DNA of 64,000 nucleotides from Streptomyces sp. H27-C3. GTDB taxonomy: Bacteria > Actinomycetota > Actinomycetes > Streptomycetales > Streptomycetaceae. Each line of letters opens with the position of its first letter. Positions within the stretch are counted from its first letter, which is position 1. The notes below the pieces were generated by a model. That model was given only the letters and a program-made list of their open reading frames with translations, made no database searches and had not been told where the DNA came from. The translations under genes and the position numbers were made by a program. Shown here one piece after another: positions 53,522 to 62,860 of the stretch. The stretch spans positions 52,774-116,773 of the forward strand of contig NZ_JASITA010000025.1 of the NCBI RefSeq assembly GCF_030063415.1, read 5' to 3'.

Positions 53522-56022
53522 CCCGCAGGCATGGCGCGCAGGGTCGGACCTGCGCCGGTCACCGCGATCGCCCCGTCCGTGTCCGTGCGCAGGACGGTGG
53601 CGCCCCCGGCGCGGAGGGCGGCGACCGTGCGGGGCGAGGGATGCCCGTAGGTGTTTCCACGCCCGCAGGAGACCAGAGCCAGCCGGGGGCTCGCGCGGGC
53701 GAGCAGGGCCGGGTCCTGGTGTGCCGAGCCGTGGTGCGCGACCTTGAGTACATCCACCGGTGGGAGTGCCGGATGATTCCTCAACAGGCCCCGTTGAGCG
53801 GGTGGTTCGAGGTCGCCGAGGAGCAGCAGCGTGAGGTCCGCGGAACGGACGAGAAGCGTGACGCTGGCGTCGTTCGCCTCTTCGCGCGTCAAGGCCGGTG
53901 CGGGAGGCGGCCACAGCGTGCGCCAGGACAGCGCCCCGATACGGCGCTGCTCACCCGGCCAGGTGGTGAGGACGGGCACCCGGGCCGCAGTTGCCGTCCT
54001 GCGTACGAACGCGCTCTGCTCCAGCGGCTCTTGAAGCGTGGTCGTACGGATCTCCCCCACAGACCGGCCGCGCAGCACGCCGGGCAGCCCCGCCACGTGG
54101 TCGGCGTGAAAGTGGGTAAGTACGACGAGAGGAACGCGGGTGACACCGAGCTCCCGCAGACAGCGGTCGACGCGGCGCGGGTCGGGGCCCGCGTCCACGA
54201 CCACGGCCGTGCCGTCACCGGCCGCGAGGACCGAGGCATCGCCCTGGCCGATGTCGCACATCGCGAACGACCAGCCCGGCGGCGGCCATCCGGTGACGAA
54301 CCTGGTGAGCGGCGCGGGCCGCAGGACCACGAGCAGCAGGACCAGCACAATGGTGGCGTTCAGCCAGGGACGGTTCAACACCCGGCGTGCGGAAAGCACA
54401 GCGACGGCCGTCACGGCTGCGAGCAGCAGCCCACCGCGCCAACCGTCCGGCCAGGCGGCCTCCGCCCCGGGCAGAGCCGCTCCGGTGCGGGCGACGGAGG
54501 CGATCCACCCGGCCGGCCACCCCGCGCACCCGGCCAGCGCCTCGGCCACGGGCATCGCCAGCGGGGCCGCCGCCAGCGCCGCGAAGCCGAGCACGGTGGC
54601 CGGCGCCACCGCGAACTCGGCGAGCAGATTGCACGGGATCGCCACCAGGCTGACCCGTGCCGCCATCATCGCCACAACGGGCGCGCACACGGCCTGGGCG
54701 GCAGCCGCCGCGGCCAGCACCTCGGCGAGGCGGGGCGGTACGCCACGGCGTAGCAGTGCGGCGCTCCAGCGCGGGCCGATCGTGAGCAGGGCGCCCGTGG
54801 CCAGGACGGAGAGGACGAAGCCGTAGCTGCGGGCGAGCCACGGGTCGTACAGGACTAGCAGCAGGACGGCGGCGGCCAGGGCGGGGATCAGCTGCCTGCG
54901 CCGGCCCGTACCGATCGCGAGCAGGGTGATGAGGCCGCACGCGGCGGCCCGCAGCACGCTCGGCTCCGGTCGGCAGACCACCACGAAGGCCAGCGTGAGC
55001 GCTCCGCCGAGCAACGCGGTCGCGCGCAGCGGGATGCCGAGCCGAGGAGCGAGCCCGCCGCGCTCGGCCCGCAGGGCGGTGCCGGGCGGCCCAACCAGGA
55101 GGATCAGCACAATGGTGAGGTTGCTCCCGGAGACGGCGAGCAGGTGTGTGAGGTCGGTGGCTTCGAAAGCCTCGTGCAGCTCCGGCGGCACCCGCGACGT
55201 GTCCCCGACGACCAGCCCCGGCAGCAGCGCCCGCGCGTCGGGATCGAGCCCGTCGGTCGCCTCACGCAGCCCCGCCCGGAGGTCTCCGGCCATGCGCTGC
55301 AAGGCAGTCGGCGGGCCGATGACCTCGGGCGGCGCGGTGCCCCGCACTCGCACAACGGCGGCGATCCGGTCGCCGCCGCCACCGGGCGAGGGCGGCGCGA
55401 GCGGTACGGACAGCCGGAGTTGGGTGGAGGGCAGGAGCCGCTGCCACCTTGCGGTGGGCCCGCGGGCAGGTGCGATCACCAGGACCGGCGTACGAACTGT
55501 GGTGGCCGCTCGGTCCGCGCCGGTTGCCCGAACGACGCGCGTGAGGTCGGCATTGAACATGAGCGGCCTCGCCGCGGTGTGATCACCCCGTACCCGCGGC
55601 CTGGTCGGGCGCGGGTCCGATGTCACCGTCAGCTCCACTGTCACCTCGGCGTACCGATGTGCCAGCTCCGGGACCGGGCCCCGGTGGAGGTCGGCTGCGT
55701 GCAGCCCGGCCGAGACGGCGGCTGCTGCCGCGCACAGGAGCGCCGCGCCGCCGGCGGTGGCGTTCAGCCTGCGTTGCGGGGCAGCCGTCCGGACGGCCCC
55801 GAACGCCAACAGCACGCCCCCAACGGCCAGGCATGCCCCGGCGAACCCCGCCACCCAGCGGCCCGACGCCCCCACTGCGACCGCCGCCGCGGCCCACGCG
55901 GCCAGCGCGGGCGGCACCAGCCTCAGATCGACGGGGCCCTCCTGCCTGGGGTCGGAAGCGCCGAGCCGGTGACCGGAATCGGTGTGCGCAGCGGGTCGGG
56001 CGTCAGCCGCCGGTCGCGTCAT
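53506..56022 (-). CDS. comEC: ComEC/Rec2 competence membrane protein
   Basis: 838 residues. A DUF4131 N-domain, a central Competence domain of about ten helices starting near VGDTSRVPPELHEAFEATDLTHLLAVSGSNLTIV (about 270-300), and a C-terminal MBL-fold domain with LTHFHADHVAGLPGVL (HxHxDH) and LKVAHHGSAHQDP. In competent bacteria this makes the DNA uptake channel. Overlaps comEA by four bases (ATGA), so they form a pair. Natural competence in Streptomyces is not established. Confidence 0.92.
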   Translation of the reverse strand: MTRPAADARPAAHTDSGHRLGASDPRQEGPVDLRLVPPALAAWAAAAVAVGASGRWVAGFAGACLAVGGVLLAFGAVRTAAPQRRLNATAGGAALLCAAAAAVSAGLHAADLHRGPVPELAHRYAEVTVELTVTSDPRPTRPRVRGDHTAARPLMFNADLTRVVRATGADRAATTVRTPVLVIAPARGPTARWQRLLPSTQLRLSVPLAPPSPGGGGDRIAAVVRVRGTAPPEVIGPPTALQRMAGDLRAGLREATDGLDPDARALLPGLVVGDTSRVPPELHEAFEATDLTHLLAVSGSNLTIVLILLVGPPGTALRAERGGLAPRLGIPLRATALLGGALTLAFVVVCRPEPSVLRAAACGLITLLAIGTGRRRQLIPALAAAVLLLVLYDPWLARSYGFVLSVLATGALLTIGPRWSAALLRRGVPPRLAEVLAAAAAAQAVCAPVVAMMAARVSLVAIPCNLLAEFAVAPATVLGFAALAAAPLAMPVAEALAGCAGWPAGWIASVARTGAALPGAEAAWPDGWRGGLLLAAVTAVAVLSARRVLNRPWLNATIVLVLLLVVLRPAPLTRFVTGWPPPGWSFAMCDIGQGDASVLAAGDGTAVVVDAGPDPRRVDRCLRELGVTRVPLVVLTHFHADHVAGLPGVLRGRSVGEIRTTTLQEPLEQSAFVRRTATAARVPVLTTWPGEQRRIGALSWRTLWPPPAPALTREEANDASVTLLVRSADLTLLLLGDLEPPAQRGLLRNHPALPPVDVLKVAHHGSAHQDPALLARASPRLALVSCGRGNTYGHPSPRTVAALRAGGATVLRTDTDGAIAVTGAGPTLRAMPAGPDMP

Positions 56023-57176
56023 GGTCGTACCAGCGGCTGGATGTCCGCGAACCGGCGGTCGCCGATCCCATTGACCTCGCGCAGCTCGCCGATGGAACGG
56101 AAACCGCCGTGCTGCGTGCGGTAGTCGACGATGTGCTGGGCCAGCACGGGGCCGACCCCGGGGAGAGTTTCAAGCTGCTCGACGGTGGCGGTGCTGAGAG
56201 TGATCGGACCGGCCCCGGTCGCGCCGTCGGCGACCGGTGCGCCGACGGTCCCGGGGGCAGCAGGGGCGCTGGGCGGGGCTGAGGCACCCACCACCACCTG
56301 TTCTCCGTCGATGAGCAGGCGTGCCCGATTGAGCCCCGTGGTGTTCGCGCCGTCTTTGGCGCCACCCGCGGCCCGCAGCGCGTCGGCTACCCGTGACCCC
56401 GCAGGCAACCGGCGCACGCCCGGCTGCCTGACCTTGCCACTGACATCGACGACGACGCGCGTGCCGGGCGGCCCGGATGACCCGGTGGACCCGGATGCCC
56501 CGGTGGGGGCAGTCGGCGGCAGACCCGGCGCGGGTCCCGGCTCCACCGCCGACTGTCCCTCCCCCACCCTTTCCGGCGGCCTTACCTGGTCCGGCCGCCC
56601 CGCCCAGAAGTGCTGGGCGGCAAAGATCGCCGCCACGACGAGAACGACGACCAGAGCGGCCAGCGACCTAGGTTCGAGCCCACAGCGCGACTGCACCCAC
56701 ACCGGCAGCCGCTCCCGCAGCGCCATCCGCAGGCGCGCACCCCGCGCCACACCCGCAGCCGCACCCGCCTCCGGATCCACGTCGGAACGGTCGTCCCGCG
56801 CGTCGGCCGCATCCGGACCCGGCACCGCCGACGGGACGCCCCTGCCCCGCGAAGCCGAGTCGCCGCCGCCCGCCTGCGGCCCCGCCCCGGGCCGACGCGC
56901 CCAACTGGGCCTACGGGGAGGACCCGGCTCCCGGAACTCAGGACTCGGCGCGGGAAGCACCGAACGACTCGCACCACCCACCGTCGAGGCACCTGGAGCA
57001 GGCGACGGGTCGGCCTCGAAGAGCGCCTCCGCGCGGCGGCGCAGCGCCATCGCGGCGGGAGTCTCCAGGTCCGGGCGGCGCAGCCGCCGACGGCGTCCGT
57101 GGCCGTGTCGGGTGCGGACGTCCGAGGCCGGGGCGCGACCCGGGCCACTGGTTGCGGAGTGTGATCGAAGAGCCAT
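56019..57176 (-). CDS. comEA: ComEA-like DNA-binding competence protein
   Basis: I start at the ATG at 57176 (MALRSHSATSGPGRAPASDV), giving 385 residues; its ribosome site is weak. One membrane helix (LAALVVVLVVAAIFAAQHFW, about 170-190), a Pro/Gly/Ser-rich linker, an SLBB-type domain (VVVDVSGKVRQPGVRRLPAGSRVADALRAAGG) and a C-terminal helix-hairpin-helix pair (TLSTATVEQLETLPGVGPVLAQHIVDYR ... LREVNGIGDRRFADIQPLV), which binds DNA. Much longer N-terminus than Gram-positive ComEA. Confidence 0.88.
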   Translation of the reverse strand: MALRSHSATSGPGRAPASDVRTRHGHGRRRRLRRPDLETPAAMALRRRAEALFEADPSPAPGASTVGGASRSVLPAPSPEFREPGPPRRPSWARRPGAGPQAGGGDSASRGRGVPSAVPGPDAADARDDRSDVDPEAGAAAGVARGARLRMALRERLPVWVQSRCGLEPRSLAALVVVLVVAAIFAAQHFWAGRPDQVRPPERVGEGQSAVEPGPAPGLPPTAPTGASGSTGSSGPPGTRVVVDVSGKVRQPGVRRLPAGSRVADALRAAGGAKDGANTTGLNRARLLIDGEQVVVGASAPPSAPAAPGTVGAPVADGATGAGPITLSTATVEQLETLPGVGPVLAQHIVDYRTQHGGFRSIGELREVNGIGDRRFADIQPLVRP

Positions 57177-57327
57177 GCCACGAGACGGTAGACACATCCG
57201 GTCGACACCGCTGATCAAGGTCAATTCCGGTGGAAAACCAGCCGGTTGTGGATAACTCGGCCACCGCTCGAAGCGGGGCCGAGCATCACGCTCCGACCAT
57301 CGCGCTCCGGCGATCACCCTCCGGCCA

Positions 57328-58173
57328 TCAGCGGGGCGAGACCACAGCCCCCAGCAGCCCGGGCCCGGTGTGCGCCCCAATCACCGCGCCCACCTCACTG
57401 ACGTGCAGGTCGGCCAGCCCCGGCACCCGCTCACGCAGCCGCTCCGCCAGGCGGTCGGCCCGCTCCGGAGCAGCCAGGTGATGCACCGCGATGTCGACGC
57501 GCCGCGTCCCCGCCCGCTCGACCACGATCTCCTCCAGCCGGGCAATGGCCTTGGACGCCGTACGGACCTTCTCCAGCATCTCGATCCGCCCACCGTCCAG
57601 CTCGAGCAGCGGCTTCACCGCGAGCGCAGAGCCAAGCAGTGCCTGGGCCGCGCCGATGCGGCCACCCCTGCGCAAGTAGTCCAGGGTGTCCACATAGAAG
57701 TACGCGGAGGTCTCCTCGGCGCGCTTCTCCGCGGCGGCCACCGCCTCGTCCACCGAGCCGCCCGTGTCGGCGACCTCGGCCGCCGACAGGGCGCAGAATC
57801 CCAGGGCCATCGCGACCATCCCGGTGTCCACCACCCGTACCGGCACAGGCGCGTCCTGCGCGGCGAGCACGGCGGCGTCGTAGGTGCCGGAGAACTCGGC
57901 CGACAGATGAAGCGAGACGATCGCGGTCGCACCGGCCTCCGCGGCCGCACGGTAGGCGGCGGCAAAGACCTCCGGGCTCGGTCTGGATGTCGTGACGGAC
58001 CGCCGCTTCTGGAGCGCCAGGGCCAGCGAGCGGGCCGAGATCTCGGTGCCCTCCTCGTAGGCCTGATCGCCGAGGACGACGGTCAGCGGCACCGCGGTGA
58101 TGCTGTGCCGCTCCATCGCCTGCGGAGGCAGGTAGGCCGTTGAATCGGTGACGATCGCGACATGGCGGGACAT
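57328..58173 (-). CDS. DegV family fatty-acid-binding protein
   Basis: 281 residues from the ATG at 58173 (MSRHVAIVTDSTAYLPPQAM). DegV signature blocks: VAIVTDSTAYL, LQKRRSVTTSRPSPEVFAAAYRAAAE, IVSLHLSAEFSGTYDAAVLAA and RRGGRIGAAQALLGSALAVKPLLELDGGRI. Bacterial members bind fatty acids for lipid kinases. It ends near the comEA region and stands in its own unit. Confidence 0.92.
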   Translation of the reverse strand: MSRHVAIVTDSTAYLPPQAMERHSITAVPLTVVLGDQAYEEGTEISARSLALALQKRRSVTTSRPSPEVFAAAYRAAAEAGATAIVSLHLSAEFSGTYDAAVLAAQDAPVPVRVVDTGMVAMALGFCALSAAEVADTGGSVDEAVAAAEKRAEETSAYFYVDTLDYLRRGGRIGAAQALLGSALAVKPLLELDGGRIEMLEKVRTASKAIARLEEIVVERAGTRRVDIAVHHLAAPERADRLAERLRERVPGLADLHVSEVGAVIGAHTGPGLLGAVVSPR

Positions 58174-58543
58174 GAGCGGGAGATTACCCGCCGAGGGCGC
58201 CCGGCGGCAGCCCGGCCTCTCGCAGCGGTCCGGGCGAGCGGCGCGCAGACGCACCGCTCCGGACCCGCCGGCTCCGGTCCGACGGACCGACGGACCGACG
58301 GACCGTCGGACCGAACGGCGCATCCCGCTAGCGGATCACAGAGCGCATCCCCCACCGAATCGCAGGGCAAATCCCCCATTTGACGGACCGGATCGCAGAA
58401 CACATCCTCCACCGGATCGGATGGCACTACGCCGTCGCGAGTCGGATGGCGCTGCGCCCTCCCGGATCGGACGGCACTCCCCACTCCGCCTTCCCGATCA
58501 AGGGCGGCCGCCTCCACCGGCAGGGGGCGCATCCTCCGCCGGA
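58174..58543. repeat. Gene-free stretch with decaying tandem repeats upstream of degV
   Basis: Four exact or near-exact 8-bp units CCGACGGA lie at 58279-58310. From 58325 to 58500 there are imperfect ~25-30 bp units carrying CCGGATCGCAG / CCACCGGATCGGATGG. I find no reliable coding sequence here; the DegV promoter should lie just upstream of 58173. Confidence 0.65.
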
Positions 58544-59332
58544 TCAGACCGTTCCCTCCGGGCGGGCCGTCTTCTGCCACGGGTAGGTGGTCTGCCGCTG
58601 TGGGTCGCGGGCGGTGATGGCCTGCGGCCCTGCAGCCCGGCCCGATTCCCCCGCAGAGCCCGCGGCCTCCGCCGCTTCGGCGGCTTCGGCGGCTTCCGCC
58701 CTGCCGTCGGACTCGTCCTGCCAGGTCTGCGCCGGGGCAGTCCCCGCAGCCGGTTCCGGGGCGGGCCAGGAGGTGTCCGCGCCGGGCTCCTTCTCCCAGT
58801 GCCGCAGCGCACCCGACTCCACATCGATCTGCGCGCTCAGCGCCGCAAGGTCGTCGTCGGCGAACTGGCGCGCCCGGTCCCGCGCCGCCCACCGCAGCGA
58901 GTCCGCGGCGTGCGTCACCCGCTCCGTGCGCTCCCGCAGGTCCGGCACCAGCGTGGAGACGCGTGCCTTGTCCGGCTCGCGCTCCAGGCGCTTCAGCTCA
59001 TCGTCCAGCTCGTGCCCGTGCTCACTGAGCCGGTCGAAGAGCCCGATCGACTCCGAGAGCGAGGCGTCCTGGGCCACGCCCCTGCGCAGTGCTTCCTGGG
59101 TGGCCCTCATCGACGTACGCAGTGAGAGCCTCAGCTGCGCCAGCTCCCCGGCGACGCCGGGCTGCCCGAGGCTCTTCGCCCGCAGGCTGGTGTCCTCGAC
59201 GGTGCGCCGGGCCTGGGTGAGGGTGCGGTCGACGCCGCGCTTCGCCGCACCGACGGCCTTCACCCCCACGTACACCCCCAGCACCACGAATGACACGAAG
59301 AGCAGCATCAGGATCACGATCACGGCCTCCAT
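58544..59332 (-). CDS. Single-pass membrane protein with coiled-coil, unknown function
   Basis: 262 residues from the ATG at 59332 with GGAAGG six bases before. N-terminal membrane helix (MEAVIVILMLLFVSFVVLGVYVGVKAVG), then a long charged helical region (about 30-180) with heptad-like leucines, and an Ala/Glu-rich repeat tail (EAAEAAEAAEAAG). The tail is low-complexity. No enzyme motif. Upstream lie three tandem copies of TCGGTAG (59349-59369). Confidence 0.8.
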   Translation of the reverse strand: MEAVIVILMLLFVSFVVLGVYVGVKAVGAAKRGVDRTLTQARRTVEDTSLRAKSLGQPGVAGELAQLRLSLRTSMRATQEALRRGVAQDASLSESIGLFDRLSEHGHELDDELKRLEREPDKARVSTLVPDLRERTERVTHAADSLRWAARDRARQFADDDLAALSAQIDVESGALRHWEKEPGADTSWPAPEPAAGTAPAQTWQDESDGRAEAAEAAEAAEAAGSAGESGRAAGPQAITARDPQRQTTYPWQKTARPEGTV

Positions 59333-59348
59333 GAGCGCCCTTCCGTCC

Positions 59349-59369
59349 TCGGTAGTCGGTAGTCGGTAG
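59349..59369. repeat. Triple TCGGTAG repeat in an upstream region
   Basis: TCGGTAG three times in a row (59349-59369), directly 17 bases upstream of the membrane-protein ATG. A short slippage array or operator. Confidence 0.6.
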
Positions 59370-59410
59370 TCGATCCACTCGGTATGCGTGTCTCTCCACC
59401 GTAAACGGAG

Positions 59411-59451
59411 CGGGCAGGCCGAGGGTTCCATCGGAACCCCCAACCTGCCCG
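59411..59451 (-). terminator. leuS terminator hairpin
   Basis: CGGGCAGG (59411-59418) pairs with CCTGCCCG (59444-59451), with an inner stem GGGTTCC/GGAACCC (59423-59439). About 57 bases past the leuS stop on the minus strand. No strong U-run. Confidence 0.65.
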
Positions 59452-59507
59452 TAGGGGAAAGCACCCATGCCCGCGAATCCCGCCACCTTTCCCCGGCGGC
59501 GATGTCC

Positions 59508-62384
59508 TTAGGCAGGGACGATGTTGACCAGCTTGGGCGCCCGCACGATCACCTTGCGGATGCCGCCGCCGCCCAGCGCCGCGACCACCGCGGGGTCGCC
59601 AAGGGCCAGCTTCTCCAGCTCCTCGTCACCGATCGACGGGGAGATCTCCAGGCGCGCCTTGACCTTGCCCTTGATCTGCACGACGCAGGTCACGGTCTCG
59701 TCCACGACATACGCCAGGTCGGCCACCGGGAAGTCATGGTGCACCACGGAATCGGTGTGTCCCAGCTTGCGCCACAGCTCCTCGGCGACGTGCGGGGCCA
59801 GCGGCGCGACCAGCAGCACCAGCCGCTCGGCCACCGACCGCGACACCGGGCCGCCCACCTTGGTCAGGTGGTTGTTCAGCTCGGTGATCTTGGCGATGGC
59901 GGTGTTGAAGCGCAGCCCGGCCAGGTCCTGGCCGACGCCGTCGATCGCCTTGTGCAGGGCACGCAGCGTGTCCTCGACCGGCTCGGAGTCCACGACGGTG
60001 ACGTCACCGGTCGTCTCGTCGACGACATTGCGCCACAGCCGCTGCAGCAGCCGGTACTGGCCGACCACCGCGCGCGTGTCCCACGGCCGCGAGACGTCCA
60101 GGGGACCCATCGCCATCTCGTACAGGCGCAGAGTGTCCGTGCCGTACTCGGCGGAGATCTCGTCAGGAGTGACGGCGTTCTTCAGGGACTTGCCCATCTT
60201 GCCCAGGACGCGGCTGACCTTCTCGCCCTGGAAGTAGTACGCGCCGTCGCGCTCCTCGACCTCCGCCGCGGGCACCGCGATGCCACGGCTGTCCCGGTAG
60301 ACGAAGGCCTGGATCATGCCCTGGTTGTACAGCTTGTGGAACGGCTCGGACGACGAGACGTGCCCCAGGTCGAACAGCACCTTCGACCAGAACCGCGCGT
60401 ACAGCAGGTGCAGTACGGCGTGCTCGGCGCCGCCGACGTACAAGTCGACACCGCCGTGCGGCATGCCCTCGCGCGGGCCCATCCAGTACCGCTCGATGGC
60501 CGGGTCGACCAGCTTCTCGCTGTTGTGCGGGTCCAGGTAGCGCAGCTCGTACCAGCAGGAACCGGCCCAGTTGGGCATGGTGTTGGTCTCGCGCCGGTAT
60601 CGCTGGGGACCGTCGCCCAGACCCAGGTCCAGGGTGACGTTGACCCAGTCCTCGTTGCGCGACAGCGGGGTCTCCGGCTTGGTGTCCGCGTCGGTGGGCT
60701 CGAAGGTGCGCGGCGAGTAGTCCTCGACCTCGGGCAGCTCCAGCGGCAGCATCGAAGCGGGCAGAGCGTGCGCGGTGCCGTTCTCGTCGTAGACGATCGG
60801 GAAGGGCTCGCCCCAGTAGCGCTGGCGGCTGAACAGCCAGTCGCGCAACCGGTAGTTGACCGTTCCCTCGCCGATACCCTGTGCGGACAGCCAGTCAGTG
60901 ATCTTCGCCTTGGCGTCGACGACACCGAGCCCGTCCAGCGCGATCTGCTCGCCGGTGGAGTTGACGATCTTCGCGTCGTACGTGACGAAGGCGTCGTCCC
61001 ACTCGGCCGCGTCCGTGCCGCGTCCGTCCGTCGGCTCGACGACGCAGCGCATCGGCAGCTCGAAGGCGCGCGCGAAGGCGAAGTCACGGCTGTCGTGAGC
61101 CGGTACGGCCATGATCGCGCCGGTGCCGTACCCCATCAGCACGTAGTCGGCGATGAAGACGGGGACCTGCTCGCCGCTGACCGGGTTGGTCGCGTATACG
61201 CCGGTGAAGACGCCGGTCTTGTCCTTCGCCTCGGCCTGCCGCTCGACATCGGACTTCGCCGCTGCCTGCGCGCGGTACGCGTCGACAGCCCCGCCCGGCG
61301 TGGCGTGCCCGCCGGTCCACACGTCGTGCGTGCCCTCGGGCCAGGCTGCCGGGACGATCCTGCCGACCAGCTCGTGCTCGGGCGCCAGCACCATGTAAGT
61401 GGCGCCGAACAGGGTGTCCTGGCGGGTGGTGAAGACGGTGATGCGGTCGCCGCCCGTGCCGACCGGGAAGTCGACCCGCGCGCCCTCGCTGCGGCCGATC
61501 CAGTTGCGCTGCTGCAGCTTGATGGCCTCGGGCCAGTCCAGCCCGTCCAGGTCGTCCAGCAGGCGGTCCGAGTAGGCGGTGATGCGCATGTTCCACTGGC
61601 GCAGCTTGGCCTTGAAGACCGGGAAGTTGCCGCGCTCGGAGCGTCCGTCGGCGGTGACTTCCTCGTTGGCCAGGACGGTGCCCAGGCCGGGGGCCCAGTT
61701 GACGGGGGCCTCCGAGGCGTACGCCAGGCGGTACTCGCCCAGGACCTCGGCACGCTCCCCCGCGCTCAGCTCACTCCAGGGGCGCGCGTCCGGCGTCGTG
61801 CGCTGCCCGCTCTCGAACTGCGCCACCAGCTCCTCGATCGGCCGGGCGCGGTTCGCCTCCTTGTCGTACCAGGAGTTGAAGATCTGCAGGAAGATCCACT
61901 GGGTCCACTTGTGGTAGTCCGGGTCGATCGTCGCGAACGAGCGGCGCTTGTCGTGCCCCAGGCCCAGCCGGCGCAGCTGCTGCTTCATGTTGTCCATGGC
62001 CGCCTCGGTCGACACCCGCGGGTGCGTGCCGGTGGCGACCGCGTGCTGCTCGGCGGGCAGGCCGAAGGCGTCGAAGCCCAGGGTGTGCAGCACGTTGTGC
62101 CCGGTCATGCGCTGATGGCGGGCGTACACATCGGTGGCGATGTAGCCCAGCGGATGTCCGACGTGCAGGCCGGACCCCGAGGGGTACGGGAACATGTCCA
62201 TGATGAACTTCTTGGGCTTGGCGACCAGGGCCGCGTCGCCCGCCAGGTCACCACTGGGGTTGGGCGCCTCGTAGGTGCCCTCGGCGTCCCAGAAGTCCTG
62301 CCAGCGTGCCTCGATGTCGGCGGCCATCGCGGCCGTATAGCGGTGCGGAGCTGCCACCTCGGCAGCAGAATTCGTCTCGCTCAT
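59508..62384 (-). CDS. leuS: Leucyl-tRNA synthetase
   Basis: 958 residues from the ATG at 62384 (MSETNSAAEVAAPHRYTAAMAADIEARWQDFW). HIGH-type motif is GSGLHVGHPLGY (about 75-85); the editing domain begins near NWIGRSEGARVDFPVGTGGDR and contains TTRQDTLFGATY. The KMSKS loop reads LGKMGKSLKN (KMGKS), common in actinobacteria. Complete length. A 12-residue leucine leader peptide and an attenuator lie upstream (62550-62588 and 62481-62505), so leucine shortage should raise expression. Confidence 0.97.
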   Translation of the reverse strand: MSETNSAAEVAAPHRYTAAMAADIEARWQDFWDAEGTYEAPNPSGDLAGDAALVAKPKKFIMDMFPYPSGSGLHVGHPLGYIATDVYARHQRMTGHNVLHTLGFDAFGLPAEQHAVATGTHPRVSTEAAMDNMKQQLRRLGLGHDKRRSFATIDPDYHKWTQWIFLQIFNSWYDKEANRARPIEELVAQFESGQRTTPDARPWSELSAGERAEVLGEYRLAYASEAPVNWAPGLGTVLANEEVTADGRSERGNFPVFKAKLRQWNMRITAYSDRLLDDLDGLDWPEAIKLQQRNWIGRSEGARVDFPVGTGGDRITVFTTRQDTLFGATYMVLAPEHELVGRIVPAAWPEGTHDVWTGGHATPGGAVDAYRAQAAAKSDVERQAEAKDKTGVFTGVYATNPVSGEQVPVFIADYVLMGYGTGAIMAVPAHDSRDFAFARAFELPMRCVVEPTDGRGTDAAEWDDAFVTYDAKIVNSTGEQIALDGLGVVDAKAKITDWLSAQGIGEGTVNYRLRDWLFSRQRYWGEPFPIVYDENGTAHALPASMLPLELPEVEDYSPRTFEPTDADTKPETPLSRNEDWVNVTLDLGLGDGPQRYRRETNTMPNWAGSCWYELRYLDPHNSEKLVDPAIERYWMGPREGMPHGGVDLYVGGAEHAVLHLLYARFWSKVLFDLGHVSSSEPFHKLYNQGMIQAFVYRDSRGIAVPAAEVEERDGAYYFQGEKVSRVLGKMGKSLKNAVTPDEISAEYGTDTLRLYEMAMGPLDVSRPWDTRAVVGQYRLLQRLWRNVVDETTGDVTVVDSEPVEDTLRALHKAIDGVGQDLAGLRFNTAIAKITELNNHLTKVGGPVSRSVAERLVLLVAPLAPHVAEELWRKLGHTDSVVHHDFPVADLAYVVDETVTCVVQIKGKVKARLEISPSIGDEELEKLALGDPAVVAALGGGGIRKVIVRAPKLVNIVPA

Positions 62385-62480
62385 GGTCCTCAAAGCTCCA
62401 TCGATCGTCTCTGCACAGCGGCTGCGAAATTCAGGCTGCGGCACACGGCTGCGGCATACAGGTCGTGTCATCCAGCGAAT

Positions 62481-62505
62481 GAAAAAACCCCTCGCACAGG
62501 AGGGG
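62481..62505 (-). terminator. leuS attenuator (leader terminator)
   Basis: On the minus strand CCCCTC, six bases, GAGGGG (62505 to 62488), then TTTTTTC (62487-62481): a clear intrinsic terminator about 97 bases before the leuS ATG and 45 bases after the leader-peptide stop. The position marks it as an attenuator rather than an end-of-gene signal. Confidence 0.8.
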
Positions 62506-62549
62506 ACGCCACGCCGATTCCGACCGGATCTTTCATCCGTTGGGACTGA

Positions 62550-62588
62550 TCAGCGCGGCTCGCTAAGCAGAAGGCGTACGGCACGCAT
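62550..62588 (-). CDS. leuS leader peptide (MRAVRLLLSEPR)
   Basis: A 12-residue frame, ATG at 62588 to TGA at 62550, with three consecutive Leu codons (CTT CTG CTT). Together with the downstream hairpin plus six Ts, it fits attenuation of leuS by uncharged tRNA-Leu. No convincing ribosome site is seen, so translation is inferred from pattern. Confidence 0.75.
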   Translation of the reverse strand: MRAVRLLLSEPR

Positions 62589-62860
62589 GGCGTCAGGGTA
62601 CCCCAGGGCTTGTACGGGCCGCATCAAGGTTCCGGCCGGTGGACAGGGCGCGAAAACAACACATCGGCGACTGACGGGAGTGGCTTCCACCACTCCCGCC
62701 ATCGGGGTTACTCCGCGTATCGGCCCTATCCGGGGCAACATTCGAGCAAGTTTTCCCACACTTCCCTCGCTAAACCTTCAAACCGCGTACCGGCTGGTAT
62801 GCAGCGACTTAGCATGCGGCAACGGGACCACTTTGCCGAACCATTCGGAGTCGCCCCCCC

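Larger units (their letters stand above)
62385..62860. promoter_or_regulatory. leuS leader and divergent promoter region
   Basis: No full-size gene. From the leuS side it holds about 96 bases of untranslated leader, the attenuator (62481-62505), and the leader peptide (62550-62588). The leuS promoter must lie near 62600-62700. Beyond it is the upstream region of the membrane protein starting at 62861, which has no clear -10 box. Confidence 0.65.

Noticed and set aside
53506..57176. Evidence of natural competence
   Set aside because: comEC and comEA are present, but no pilus, comK-like or uptake genes are here, and these two genes are widespread in actinobacteria not known to be competent.
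59388..62549. Long plus-strand open frame (1053 codons) antisense to leuS
   Set aside because: Same codon-bias shadow; the minus strand has full leucyl-tRNA synthetase motifs.
62385..62860. T-box riboswitch before leuS
   Set aside because: I cannot find the T-box conserved stretch or the specifier-loop layout; a leader peptide with three Leu codons plus a terminator explains the region better.
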